A DNA stretch of 64,000 nt from Faecalibacterium prausnitzii (GTDB taxonomy: Bacteria; Bacillota; Clostridia; Oscillospirales; Ruminococcaceae). The stretch is taken from assembly GCF_003324185.1 (NCBI RefSeq), contig NZ_PXUP01000003.1, positions 124,001 through 188,000 of the forward strand. Reading direction: 5' to 3'. Below, piece after piece: positions 17,537 to 25,513 of the stretch (the stretch's first letter is position 1; each line of letters opens with the position of its first letter). A program made the position numbers and the translations under genes. Below the pieces are notes generated by a model that ran no database searches, was not told the origin of the DNA, and was given only the letters and a program-made list of their open reading frames with translations.

Positions 17537-18592
17537 GTGGAGGAAAATTTTAACCCGGTCGCCCAGACCCGTGCAAACTATTATACCCCCGGCAGCCCGG
17601 TGCAGTTCGTCTGCGTGGAACTGCTCAAGGGGGATGTCAGCGGCGAGCACGCTGTCTGCCTGACCTTCAAGAATATTTCCCGCGTGACCCTGACCGCACT
17701 GGAGATCCACTTCAAGTGCAAGGGCGTGGACGGTGTGATCCTGTGCGAGGACAAGTTCGAGTACCGGGATCTTCAGGTAAAGCCCGGCGAGCTGTTCGGG
17801 CAGGACGATGCCGTGTTCATCACGGCAAAGGCAATCACCAGCGTGGATGTTTCGCTGTGCAATGTGTACAACGGCAAGCGTGTGGTGCATCTGGACGGCA
17901 TCAAGCGTGTGCGTCTGCCTGCGCCCCGCCGTCTGGCCCCAGAGCTGCAAAAGGCGCTGGAAGCCCGCATGAACCGCACCGGGCTCAAGTATCAGCCGCA
18001 GGTGTTCGAGAACGGCTGGTACTGCGCCTGCGGTGCCTTCCACCCCACCGAGGAGGATACCGTTTACTGCTCGGAGTGCGGCTGTGACCGCATTCTGCTG
18101 CAGAACGCGCTGAACACCCTGCTGCAGCCCGCCGCCCCGGCAGACGAGATGGAAATGCCCCTCAGCGCCCCGGCGGCTCCCGCAGCGTCCGCTGCGGTGG
18201 AGGAGCCTACCCGCATCGTGGGTACAGCTCCTGCCGCCCCGGCAGCGCCCGCAGAGGAGCCCACCCGGGTCATGGGCGCAACGGTTTACCAGCCGAAGGC
18301 AGCCCCCGTCCAGCCCATCTCGGAGCCTACCCGGGTGCTGGATGCCCCCGCCCGCGCACCGTATTCCGGCGCTGCTGTGGCAGACGAGGGCACCCGCGTG
18401 ATGCCCGCCGCCGCCCGCCGTCCGGCTCCGGCTCCGGTGCGTCAGCCCGCGCCTGTGGAAGAGGACGAGGAGTACGAGGACAGCCGGGACAGCGTGGCAG
18501 AAGCGCTGATCCGCTGGGTGCCGCCCATTACGGCCATCCTGTGTGCAGCCATTGCGCTGTGCGGTTTTGTGTACTACCAGTTCGTGCTGTAA
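17537..18592 (+). CDS. Uncharacterised membrane-anchored protein with zinc ribbon and EPTR repeats
   Basis: 351 residues, GTG start with AAAGGAG upstream. I do not recognise a named family. The N-terminal half (1-145) looks like a beta-rich fold with no known catalytic motif. A CxC...CxxC zinc-ribbon-like segment (WYCACGAFHP..YCSECGCD) follows near 155-180. Then comes a low-complexity P/A linker carrying four spaced copies of a threonine motif: EEPTRIV, EEPTRVM, SEPTRVL and DEGTRVM. It ends in an acidic stretch and one membrane helix (about 325-349), so most of the protein is probably cytoplasmic. The regular TR motifs resemble sites for Ser/Thr kinases and FHA readers, which is inference. 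It follows ftsH by 26 nt. Confidence 0.7.
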   Translation: MEENFNPVAQTRANYYTPGSPVQFVCVELLKGDVSGEHAVCLTFKNISRVTLTALEIHFKCKGVDGVILCEDKFEYRDLQVKPGELFGQDDAVFITAKAITSVDVSLCNVYNGKRVVHLDGIKRVRLPAPRRLAPELQKALEARMNRTGLKYQPQVFENGWYCACGAFHPTEEDTVYCSECGCDRILLQNALNTLLQPAAPADEMEMPLSAPAAPAASAAVEEPTRIVGTAPAAPAAPAEEPTRVMGATVYQPKAAPVQPISEPTRVLDAPARAPYSGAAVADEGTRVMPAAARRPAPAPVRQPAPVEEDEEYEDSRDSVAEALIRWVPPITAILCAAIALCGFVYYQFVL

Positions 18593-18605
18593 AATAAACT
18601 ATCCC

Positions 18606-18638
18606 GGCGGAGGGGGCAGCGTGCCTTCTCCGCCTTTT
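18606..18638 (+). terminator. Terminator after the EPTR-repeat gene
   Basis: A 12-bp stem (GGCGGAGGGGGC / GCCTTCTCCGCC, with two G-T pairs), a 5-nt loop and TTTT. Confidence 0.75.
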
Positions 18639-18665
18639 GTGTGCATTGCACAGAAAGGAAATACC

Positions 18666-19463
18666 ATGCCGGAACAAGCTTTACAAGTGGCTTTTGAGAT
18701 CAAAACCGCCTGCGATGAGATCAGCCGCCGCCTGCTGCGCTGGCACTGGGAGCGCAAGCCCGGGGCACACAGTCTGGATGCACTGCTGGAGCATATTGCC
18801 GCCCGCAAGCAGGAAAGCCCGGATTACTACGACCGTATGCCGGACCTTACCGGCAAGACCAGCTGGCAGCAGCTGGACACCACCCTGTGTATGCGGGTGC
18901 TGCTGGACCCGGAGACCGATGCCGCCCGCCCGCTGGATCTGCTGGGCAACACGGCACACCCCTCTGCCGCACGCCATGCCTGCAACGCCATCCGCACCGC
19001 CCGCAACGAAGCTGCCCACGCGGCGGTTGCAGCGGACGGCGCACAGGCGGCGCTGCTGTTCAACGAAGCCATCGAGGCGCTGGAGGAGGGCTACGCCGGT
19101 ACCGCCTTTAAAGAAAACGAGCTGGCGCAGTATTACCGCGAAGCCGAGGACTACCTGAGCCGCTGCAGCGAGGGAAAACCCCTCAAAGCGCGTCAGAGCA
19201 GCCCGCAGAACGCACAGCAGGGAAAAGCCGCCGCCCGCAGCAAGCCCCGCAATACCCAGACTGTCCGCAGCACCAAAAGCACTGGCGGGCGGCAGAACAC
19301 CTCTGCCCGCAGCCGCAGCACCGGTACAAAACAGAGCCACAGCACGGCATCCCGCAGCAAAAAGCAGCAGACCGGCGGCGAGAGCAGGGTGGCGCTGGGC
19401 ATTATTCTGGCGGCGCTGGTGCTGGGACTTATCGCACGCGCCATCAGCATGGGACTTGTGTAA
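18666..19463 (+). CDS. Uncharacterised tail-anchored protein, possibly HEPN-like
   Basis: 265 residues from an ATG with AAAGGAAA upstream. The N-terminal 170 residues are helical and contain AIRTARNEAAHA, which recalls the Rx4-6H motif of HEPN domains, but I cannot prove membership. The next about 75 residues are a basic, low-complexity linker rich in S, R, K, T and Q. A single membrane helix (about 241-262) ends the protein, so it looks tail-anchored with a cytoplasmic domain. Together with the preceding gene it forms a pair of cytoplasmic-domain, C-terminally anchored proteins downstream of ftsH. Confidence 0.65.
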   Translation: MPEQALQVAFEIKTACDEISRRLLRWHWERKPGAHSLDALLEHIAARKQESPDYYDRMPDLTGKTSWQQLDTTLCMRVLLDPETDAARPLDLLGNTAHPSAARHACNAIRTARNEAAHAAVAADGAQAALLFNEAIEALEEGYAGTAFKENELAQYYREAEDYLSRCSEGKPLKARQSSPQNAQQGKAAARSKPRNTQTVRSTKSTGGRQNTSARSRSTGTKQSHSTASRSKKQQTGGESRVALGIILAALVLGLIARAISMGLV

Positions 19464-19499
19464 TTGCAGTGTTTTGCGATTCTGGCAGTAAATTGGAAA

Positions 19500-19515
19500 G
19501 CAAAAACGTTTGTGC
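19500..19515. promoter_or_regulatory. Upstream LacI-family operator candidate
   Basis: GCAAAAACGTTTGTGC is a near-palindrome centred on CG at 19507-19508, similar in core (AAAACGTTT) to the second site 108 bp downstream. Confidence 0.5.
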
Positions 19516-19574
19516 TGTACAAAACAACCAAAAAAACTGCAGACTGTCCCGCAGAAAAACGGTCATTGCACCTC

Positions 19575-19603
19575 TTGCGGGAAATGTGAAACGGATTTAT
19601 AAT
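19575..19603 (+). promoter_or_regulatory. Promoter of the LacI-family regulator
   Basis: TTGCGG, a 17-bp spacer and a perfect TATAAT, ending 5 bp before the operator at 19609. Confidence 0.65.
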
Positions 19604-19608
19604 AAGCA

Positions 19609-19622
19609 TGAAAACGTTTACA
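19609..19622. promoter_or_regulatory. LacI/CcpA-type operator at the regulator's own start site
   Basis: TGAAAACGTTTACA matches the cre / LacI-family palindrome pattern and covers the predicted transcription start, so autorepression is likely. With the copy at 19500 (108 bp centre to centre) it could support looping. Confidence 0.6.
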
Positions 19623-19657
19623 CATTGCCACCGAAGAGGGAACGGAGAAAATATCCC

Positions 19658-20650
19658 ATGACCATCAGTGATATTGCAAAGCTGGCAGGTGTTTCCAGCG
19701 CTGCGGTCAGCCGCTATTTGAACGGCGGCCCCCTCAGCGAACAGAAACGTGCCGTGATACAAGCCGTAGTGGAAAAGACCGGTTACAGCCCGGACACTGC
19801 CGCCCAGACCCTGCGCACCGGCAAGGTGCGTCAGGTGGGGGTCATCGTGCCCAGCATCAGCTCCCAGTCGGTGGGGCAGATCACCAGCGGCATTGCAGCC
19901 GAACTGGGCGCAAGCCGCTACCTGATGCTGCTGGCAGACACCGAACTGGACGAGCAGATGGAACTGGAATATCTTACAGCATTGCAGCGCAACCATGTAG
20001 CCGGTATCATTCTGCTGGGCTATGATTCCAGCCCACAGCTGTGCAAGGCACTGAAGGACTGCCGTGTGCCCGTGGTGGTAACAGGACAGCGCTTTGCAGA
20101 CCTGCCCTGCGTTTATAACGACGACCGCGCTGCCGCCCGCGACCTGACCCGGAAGATGCTGGAGCATGGCCGCAAAAATATCGTGTATATCGGCGGTAGC
20201 GAGCAGGACGCCGCCACCGGCATAGCCCGCCGTCAGGGTGTGCAGGATGCACTGCGGGAGGTGGGACTGAACGCAGATGGTCTGCCCCGCGCTTACTGCG
20301 CCGCCTTTTCCATGGAAGAAGGGCACCGCTGCATGGAAGAGCTGCTGGCACGCTGCCCGCAGTTGGACGGTGTAGTCTGCGTGACAGACACCGTGGCCTT
20401 TGGCGCTTTGCAGGTGCTGCGCGCTGCCGGGCGCAAAGTAGGGCAGGATGTCGGCCTTGCCGGTATCGGAGACAACTGGGCGGGCAAGGTGGTGGAGCCC
20501 GGACTGACCACCATCCGCTTCTACCAGCGGCAGGTAGGGCAGGAAGCTGCCCGGATGCTGCTGCAAAGCTTAGAACATACTGAGCCGGACGCTGCACCGG
20601 TGCGCCAGACCACGCTGGGCTATACGCTGGTAGAGCGCGGCTCACTGTAA
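19658..20650 (+). CDS. LacI-family transcriptional regulator
   Basis: 330 residues. The N-terminal helix-turn-helix begins MTISDIAKLAGVSSAAVSRYLN with a hinge helix near 45-57, followed by a periplasmic-binding-protein-like sugar sensor (about 60-328, VGVIVPSISSQSVGQI, then CVTDTVAFGALQVL). The start is the ATG with CGGAG upstream; longer in-frame extensions lack a ribosome site and would cover the promoter. The ligand is unknown. It is followed after 13 nt by a HAD phosphatase, so the pair is probably cotranscribed. Two palindromes in its own promoter region suggest autoregulation. Confidence 0.9.
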   Translation: MTISDIAKLAGVSSAAVSRYLNGGPLSEQKRAVIQAVVEKTGYSPDTAAQTLRTGKVRQVGVIVPSISSQSVGQITSGIAAELGASRYLMLLADTELDEQMELEYLTALQRNHVAGIILLGYDSSPQLCKALKDCRVPVVVTGQRFADLPCVYNDDRAAARDLTRKMLEHGRKNIVYIGGSEQDAATGIARRQGVQDALREVGLNADGLPRAYCAAFSMEEGHRCMEELLARCPQLDGVVCVTDTVAFGALQVLRAAGRKVGQDVGLAGIGDNWAGKVVEPGLTTIRFYQRQVGQEAARMLLQSLEHTEPDAAPVRQTTLGYTLVERGSL

Positions 20651-20663
20651 AAAAGAGGAACGA

Positions 20664-21506
20664 ATGAAACAAAAGCTGATTTTTTTAGATATCGACGGCA
20701 CTCTGCTGCCCCCGGGCGAGATGCTGATCCCCCAAAGCACGGTCGGGGCGCTGCACAAGGCGCACGCCAACGGCCACAAGCTGTTTCTGTGCACCGGGCG
20801 CAACCGGCGCATGACCCAGCCGCTGCTGGACTATGGCTTTGACGGCGCAGTGTGCAGCGCCGGCGGCTATGTGTTCTGCGGGGACAAGGTACTGGTAGAC
20901 CTGCCTATGGAGCCGCAGCTGGCACAGGATGTGCGCAGCGCCATGGAGCGCCACGGCGTGGAGTGCACACTGGAAGCGCGGGATGCCACCTACGGCAGCC
21001 TGAAGATGATAGAGCGCTGGAGCTTTACCCACCGGGATGCAGGCGATCTGAACAGCGAAGCCGCCCGTTGGCGCAAGGCCATGGAGGACGGCATGACCAT
21101 CAGCCCGCTGGCCGATTATAAGGGCGAGCCGCTGTATAAGATTGTGTATATCGCGGAGCACAGCGAGGACTTGGACGAGGCGAAGCGCCTGTACGAGGAC
21201 AGATTCGTGTTCTGTGAGAGCAAGCTGGACGGTCTGGATGGCGGCTATGTGAACGGAGAGCTTATCAACCGTAAATTTGACAAGGGACGCGGCATCAAGG
21301 CTGTCTGCGACTATTTGGGCGTGCCCCTGCAGGACAGCATCGGCTTTGGCGACAGCGACAACGACCTGCAAATGACCGATGTGGTCGGCATCAGTGTCTG
21401 TATGGCCAACGGCTCTGCAAGCCTGAAGCAGCGCTGCGACCGCATTGCCCCCTCGGTGTACGAGGACGGCATTTCTAAGGAATTTGCAGCCTTGGGGCTG
21501 ATTTGA
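20664..21506 (+). CDS. HAD-superfamily hydrolase, Cof type
   Basis: 280 residues with the four HAD motifs: FLDIDGTLL (nucleophile and acid/base aspartates, about 6-14), LCTGRN (motif II), a lysine in NRKFDKGRGIKAV (motif III) and GFGDSDNDLQM (motif IV). The large C2 cap between motifs II and III marks the Cof subfamily, which dephosphorylates sugar phosphates or cofactor intermediates. The substrate cannot be read from sequence; being coupled to a sugar-type LacI regulator hints at a sugar phosphate. GAGGAA precedes the start. Confidence 0.9.
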   Translation: MKQKLIFLDIDGTLLPPGEMLIPQSTVGALHKAHANGHKLFLCTGRNRRMTQPLLDYGFDGAVCSAGGYVFCGDKVLVDLPMEPQLAQDVRSAMERHGVECTLEARDATYGSLKMIERWSFTHRDAGDLNSEAARWRKAMEDGMTISPLADYKGEPLYKIVYIAEHSEDLDEAKRLYEDRFVFCESKLDGLDGGYVNGELINRKFDKGRGIKAVCDYLGVPLQDSIGFGDSDNDLQMTDVVGISVCMANGSASLKQRCDRIAPSVYEDGISKEFAALGLI

Positions 21507-21524
21507 GATTTCTTTTAGTAAAAA

Positions 21525-21562
21525 CAGGGCAGGGGAACATCCGCAGACGTTCCCCTGCCCTG
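21525..21562 (-). terminator. Long hairpin terminator, mainly for the minus strand
   Basis: A 14-bp stem (CAGGGCAGGGGAAC / GTTCCCCTGCCCTG). On the minus strand it is followed by TTTTTA, and it may also stop the HAD transcript on the plus strand. Confidence 0.6.
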
Positions 21563-21597
21563 AAATTATAAATAATACTTTCGCATCATTTTGTAAC

Positions 21598-21637
21598 AAA
21601 AAGAGCGCTGCACGGTATTTTGTGCGGCGCTCTCTTT
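21598..21637 (-). terminator. Terminator after luxS
   Basis: An AGAGCGCTGCAC / GTGCGGCGCTCT stem lies 12 nt after the luxS stop, with CTTTTTG following on the minus strand. Confidence 0.75.
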
Positions 21638-21648
21638 ATATTGACAGA

Positions 21649-22101
21649 TCAGTAGTGCAGATCCTCTGCGGTCAGCGCTTCCAGCACGGGCAGCATGGCA
21701 GCGGCTTCAGCCTTGGCGGCAGGCAGATCCATATCGCGGTAGTTGCCGCACTCCACCTCGCTGGCACCGGGCACAGTGCCCTCAAAGCCAGCCATAAAGC
21801 GGTAGGCATCCACCGTCAGCTGCAGCGCCTGTGCCGGGGTCAGCCCCCGGGTGAGCAGGTAAAAGCCGGTGCGACAGCCCATGGGGCCAACATAGATCAC
21901 CCCATCCTTCACGGCGCTGTTGCGCGCGTAGGTGGCAAACAGGTGCTCCAGCGTGTGGGCGGCAGCAGTGGTCAGATAATCGCCTTGATTGGGCTTTTTC
22001 ATGCGGATGTCCCAGGTGAGCACATCGCCGTCCTGACGGCTCAGGTACATCCCGCGCTCCAGCCGGGTGTGATCCACGCAAAAACTTGCGATACGTTCCA
22101 T
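21649..22101 (-). CDS. luxS: S-ribosylhomocysteine lyase LuxS
   Basis: 150 residues, normal length. It splits S-ribosylhomocysteine into homocysteine and DPD, the autoinducer-2 precursor, in the activated methyl cycle. The zinc ligands are H49 and H53 (HTLEH) and C118 (EVECGNY); the catalytic cysteine is C76 in GPMGCRTGFY. AAAGGAGAA precedes the ATG. It follows pyk by 22 nt on the same strand and is probably cotranscribed with it, an unusual pairing. Two terminators follow. Confidence 0.97.
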   Translation of the reverse strand: MERIASFCVDHTRLERGMYLSRQDGDVLTWDIRMKKPNQGDYLTTAAAHTLEHLFATYARNSAVKDGVIYVGPMGCRTGFYLLTRGLTPAQALQLTVDAYRFMAGFEGTVPGASEVECGNYRDMDLPAAKAEAAAMLPVLEALTAEDLHY

Positions 22102-22123
22102 ACTACGGTTCTCCTTTTATGTC

Positions 22124-23875
22124 TTAGCCCTGCAGGCGCTGCACACTGCCGTGTGCGCAGTCCACAGCCACCATCAGGCCATCGCGGATGTGGCTGGTAG
22201 CACCGGCGGCACCCACAACGGTGGGCTTCAGCAGTGCCTTGCCGGCAATGGCGGCGTGGCTGTTCAGGCCGGGCTCCTCTACCACCAGAGCGGCAGCGTC
22301 GCGCACAAAGCTCAGCATCTCGTTGCTGGTGGAGGGCACTACAAGCACCATGCCGGGCTTGAACTTGGCGCGCACCTCGTCCATGGTGCGGCAGACGCAG
22401 GCCTTGCCGCTGGCAACATCGTTGTTCTCAGGGCCGACGCCCACGCCGGTAGCCAGACAGTTGCCCACCATGTGGATCTTGATCATGTTGGTGGTGCCGG
22501 AAACGCCCACGGGCACGCCTGCGGTCACAACAGCCAGCTCGCCGTTGTGCAGGTATCCGTTCTCCTTGGCCAGAGCAGTGGACATCTCAATCAGCTCATC
22601 GGTGCTGTGTGCCAGAGACATCATCAGCGGGGTGATGCCCCAGCTCAGGGACAGCTGACGCTGCACCTGCTCGCGCATGACGCAGGCAATGATGGGCTGC
22701 TGCGGGCGGTACTTGCTCAGCAGGCGGGCAGTGGTGCCGGACTCAGACACGGTAACGATGGCGGCGGCGTTCACATCCCGTGCGGTCAGGCAGGCGGCAT
22801 GGGCGGTAGCGTCAGAGACGCTGATCTTGCCGGGGTTGGAATCCATCATGCGGCCGCGCAGATGGAAACCCTCCTGCTCGGTGCGCTCAGCAATGGCGGA
22901 CATGGTCTTGAGCGCCTCCACAGGGTAGGCACCGGCAGCGGTCTCACCGGACAGCATAATGGCAGAGGTACCGTCGTAGATGGCGTTTGCCACGTCCGAG
23001 ATCTCGGCGCGGGTGGGGCGGGGGTTCACGATCATGCTGTCCAGCATCTGGGTAGCGGTGACGATGGGCTTGCCGAAGGAGAAGGAGCGGTCGATGATGG
23101 TTTTCTGAATGCCGGGCAGCTCGGTGAAGTCGATCTCCACGCCCAGATCGCCACGGGCCACCATCACGGCATCGGCAGCAGCCAGAATGCTGTCGATGTT
23201 GTTCACGCCCTCGCGGTTCTCGATCTTTGCAATGATGCGGATGTTGGAATCGTACTGGTTCAGCAGGTTGCGGATATCGTACACGTCCTGTGCGGTGCGC
23301 ACAAAGGAAGCGGCGATGAAATCATAGCCCTGCTGGATGCCGAAGATGATATCGTCCTTATCGCGCTGGCTCATATACGGCATAGACAGGTGCACGCCGG
23401 GCACGTTGACGCCCTTCTTGTTCTTGATCTTGCCGTTGTTCAGCACGGTGCAGACGATGTCGGTGTCGTTCACGGTCTGGATCTGCAGCTTGATCAGGCC
23501 GTCGTCCAGCATGATGGTGCCGTTCGGCTCCACGTCCATGGGCAGATCTTTGTAGGTGATGGAGCAGATCTCGTTGGTGCCCTCCACATCGCGGGTGGTC
23601 AGGGTAAAGGTCTGGCCTGCAACCAGGTTCTCTACGCCGTTCTTGAAGTCCTTCAGGCGGATCTCGGGGCCCTTGGTGTCCAGCAGTGCGGCCACGGGCT
23701 TGCCCAGCTCCTCGCGCAGAGCCTTCAGCTTTTCAAGGCGTCCCAGATGCTCCTCGTGGGAACCGTGGGAAAAATTGAAACGAGCCACGTTCATGCCGTT
23801 GGCGATCAGCTCGCGCAGAACGCCTTCCTTATCGGTGGAAGGGCCAAGGGTGCAAATAATTTTCGTCTTTCTCAT
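22124..23875 (-). CDS. pyk: Pyruvate kinase with C-terminal PEP-utiliser domain
   Basis: 583 residues. The core matches pyruvate kinase: KIICTLGPSTD, FNFSHGSHEEH, the active-site IAKIENREGVNNID and the MVARGDLGVEI signature. After about residue 475 comes an extra domain resembling the mobile histidine domain of PEP synthase (VEEPGLNSHAAIAGKALLKP), as in Bacillus and Geobacillus enzymes. The reaction is PEP + ADP to pyruvate + ATP. I chose the ATG with GGAGG 8 nt upstream; the in-frame extension upstream runs through the promoter. It leads the pyk-luxS unit. Confidence 0.96.
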   Translation of the reverse strand: MRKTKIICTLGPSTDKEGVLRELIANGMNVARFNFSHGSHEEHLGRLEKLKALREELGKPVAALLDTKGPEIRLKDFKNGVENLVAGQTFTLTTRDVEGTNEICSITYKDLPMDVEPNGTIMLDDGLIKLQIQTVNDTDIVCTVLNNGKIKNKKGVNVPGVHLSMPYMSQRDKDDIIFGIQQGYDFIAASFVRTAQDVYDIRNLLNQYDSNIRIIAKIENREGVNNIDSILAAADAVMVARGDLGVEIDFTELPGIQKTIIDRSFSFGKPIVTATQMLDSMIVNPRPTRAEISDVANAIYDGTSAIMLSGETAAGAYPVEALKTMSAIAERTEQEGFHLRGRMMDSNPGKISVSDATAHAACLTARDVNAAAIVTVSESGTTARLLSKYRPQQPIIACVMREQVQRQLSLSWGITPLMMSLAHSTDELIEMSTALAKENGYLHNGELAVVTAGVPVGVSGTTNMIKIHMVGNCLATGVGVGPENNDVASGKACVCRTMDEVRAKFKPGMVLVVPSTSNEMLSFVRDAAALVVEEPGLNSHAAIAGKALLKPTVVGAAGATSHIRDGLMVAVDCAHGSVQRLQG

Positions 23876-24023
23876 GCAATATACCTCCGTCAACTCTCTC
23901 TTACCTATATCCGGCACAGCATCCCTGCAGGCTGCTGTGTATGACCAATGGGAGTAAAAGCTCCCGGTACAGCGGGTCGGTTTATATGGCAGAGCGGGAA
24001 AACCCAAAACTCTACCACCTATT

Positions 24024-24052
24024 ATTATAATCATTCCGGCGCAAGAGAGCAA
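24024..24052 (-). promoter_or_regulatory. Promoter of pyk-luxS
   Basis: On the minus strand, TTGCTC, a 17-bp spacer and TATAAT, about 150 bp upstream of the pyk start. The rest of 23876-24212 shows no ORF. Confidence 0.65.
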
Positions 24053-24212
24053 GAGGAATTTTTGCTTGAATACAAGTTTTTGCATCTGTTGATGCCCAAA
24101 GGAAAGATTGCAAAACTTTTAACGATGCGCCGCAGCTTTCTGCGTGCTGTCTGACAGGGGAAAACTGCTGCAAAACGTGAAAACTGATAAGAACATACAA
24201 GACTGCTTCCTC

Positions 24213-24241
24213 TTGCATCGGAGGGGGTTTTTGCTTATAAT
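24213..24241 (+). promoter_or_regulatory. Promoter of deoB-deoA
   Basis: TTGCAT, a 17-bp spacer and TATAAT followed by AGGGG. Transcription would start about 50 nt before deoB. Confidence 0.7.
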
Positions 24242-24296
24242 AGGGGTAATAAAGTAGTACTGTTCCGGGGAACGCCCGGAGAATGGAGTGACCATT

Positions 24297-25475
24297 ATGG
24301 AAAAACGTGTTTTTCTGATCGTGCTGGACAGCTTTGGCATCGGCGCAGAGCCGGACGCCGCTGCCTTTGGCGATGCAGGCACCAACACCCTGGGTGCCAT
24401 TGCGAACCACCCCAATTTCAATTGCCCCAACCTGCGCAAGCTGGGCTTGTTCAACATTGACGGTGTGACCGCAGGGGAGAAAACGGATGCCCCGGCGGCT
24501 GCCTTTGCCCGCCTGCAGGAGCAGAGCATGGGCAAGGATACCACCATCGGCCACTGGGAAATCGCCGGTGTGGTCAGCCCGGAGCCGCTGCCCACCTTCC
24601 CCGAGGGCTTCCCGGAGGAGCTGATCCGGGAGTATGAGCAAAAGACCGGCCACAAGGTACTGTGCAACAAGCCCTATTCCGGCACGCAGGTGCTGAAGGA
24701 CTACGGCGAGCAGGCCATGCGGGAAAATGCCCTCATCGTCTATACCAGCGCCGACAGCGTTTTTCAGGTGGCTGCCAACGAGGAGCTTGTACCGGTGCAG
24801 GAGCTGTACCGCTACTGCGAGATTGCCCGGGAAATGCTCAAGGGCAAGTACGGCGTGGGCCGTGTGATCGCCCGCCCCTTCCTTGGCAACAGCGCGGATA
24901 CCTTCTACCGCACCACCAACCGCCACGACCTGAGCCTGAAGCCGCCCCGCGCCACCATGCTGGATCTGCTGAAGGATGCCGGTAAGGACGTGATCGCTGT
25001 GGGCAAGATCTACGATATTTTTGACGGCGAGGGCGTGACCGAAAAGATCAAGACCACCGGCAACACCAACGGCATCGCCTTTACCAAGGCCTTGCAGACC
25101 CGGGATTTTGAAGGCCTTGCTTTCGTAAATCTGGTAGACTTTGATATGCTCTATGGCCACCGCCGCGATGTGGCAGGCTACGCTGCCGCCGCTACCGAGT
25201 TCGACCGTTTTCTGGCTGATTTCCTCCCGGGAATGCGGGAGGGTGACCTGCTCATGATCACTGCCGACCACGGCTGTGATCCCTCTTACACCAAGACCAC
25301 CGACCATACCCGCGAGTATGTGCCGTATCTGGTCTGCGGCAAGGGTGTGAAGGCGGGGACGGATCTGGGCACCAAGCTGTGCTTCGGCACCATCGCCCAG
25401 ACCATCTGCGAATATCTGGAAGTGGACGCCTCCACGCTGGACGGCAAGAGCGTATGGCAGGAAATCCGGGCATAA
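24297..25475 (+). CDS. deoB: Phosphopentomutase
   Basis: 392 residues, an alkaline-phosphatase superfamily mutase that interconverts ribose/deoxyribose 1- and 5-phosphates in nucleoside salvage. Metal-site signatures are visible: VLDSFGIGAEPDA at the N-terminus, GKDTTIGHWEI, and TADHGCDPSYTKTTDHTREYVP near the C-terminus. ATG at 24297 fits the GGAG spacing better than the GTG three codons upstream. It is followed 38 nt later by the pyrimidine nucleoside phosphorylase gene, which supplies its substrate. Confidence 0.97.
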   Translation: MEKRVFLIVLDSFGIGAEPDAAAFGDAGTNTLGAIANHPNFNCPNLRKLGLFNIDGVTAGEKTDAPAAAFARLQEQSMGKDTTIGHWEIAGVVSPEPLPTFPEGFPEELIREYEQKTGHKVLCNKPYSGTQVLKDYGEQAMRENALIVYTSADSVFQVAANEELVPVQELYRYCEIAREMLKGKYGVGRVIARPFLGNSADTFYRTTNRHDLSLKPPRATMLDLLKDAGKDVIAVGKIYDIFDGEGVTEKIKTTGNTNGIAFTKALQTRDFEGLAFVNLVDFDMLYGHRRDVAGYAAAATEFDRFLADFLPGMREGDLLMITADHGCDPSYTKTTDHTREYVPYLVCGKGVKAGTDLGTKLCFGTIAQTICEYLEVDASTLDGKSVWQEIRA

Positions 25476-25513
25476 AACGCCCCCAAAAACAGTAAGAACA
25501 GGAGCGTGAAACG

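Noticed and set aside
22151-23944. Plus-strand open frame of 597 codons opposite pyk
   Set aside because: Antisense shadow of the pyruvate kinase gene, with the same A/G/H-rich bias.
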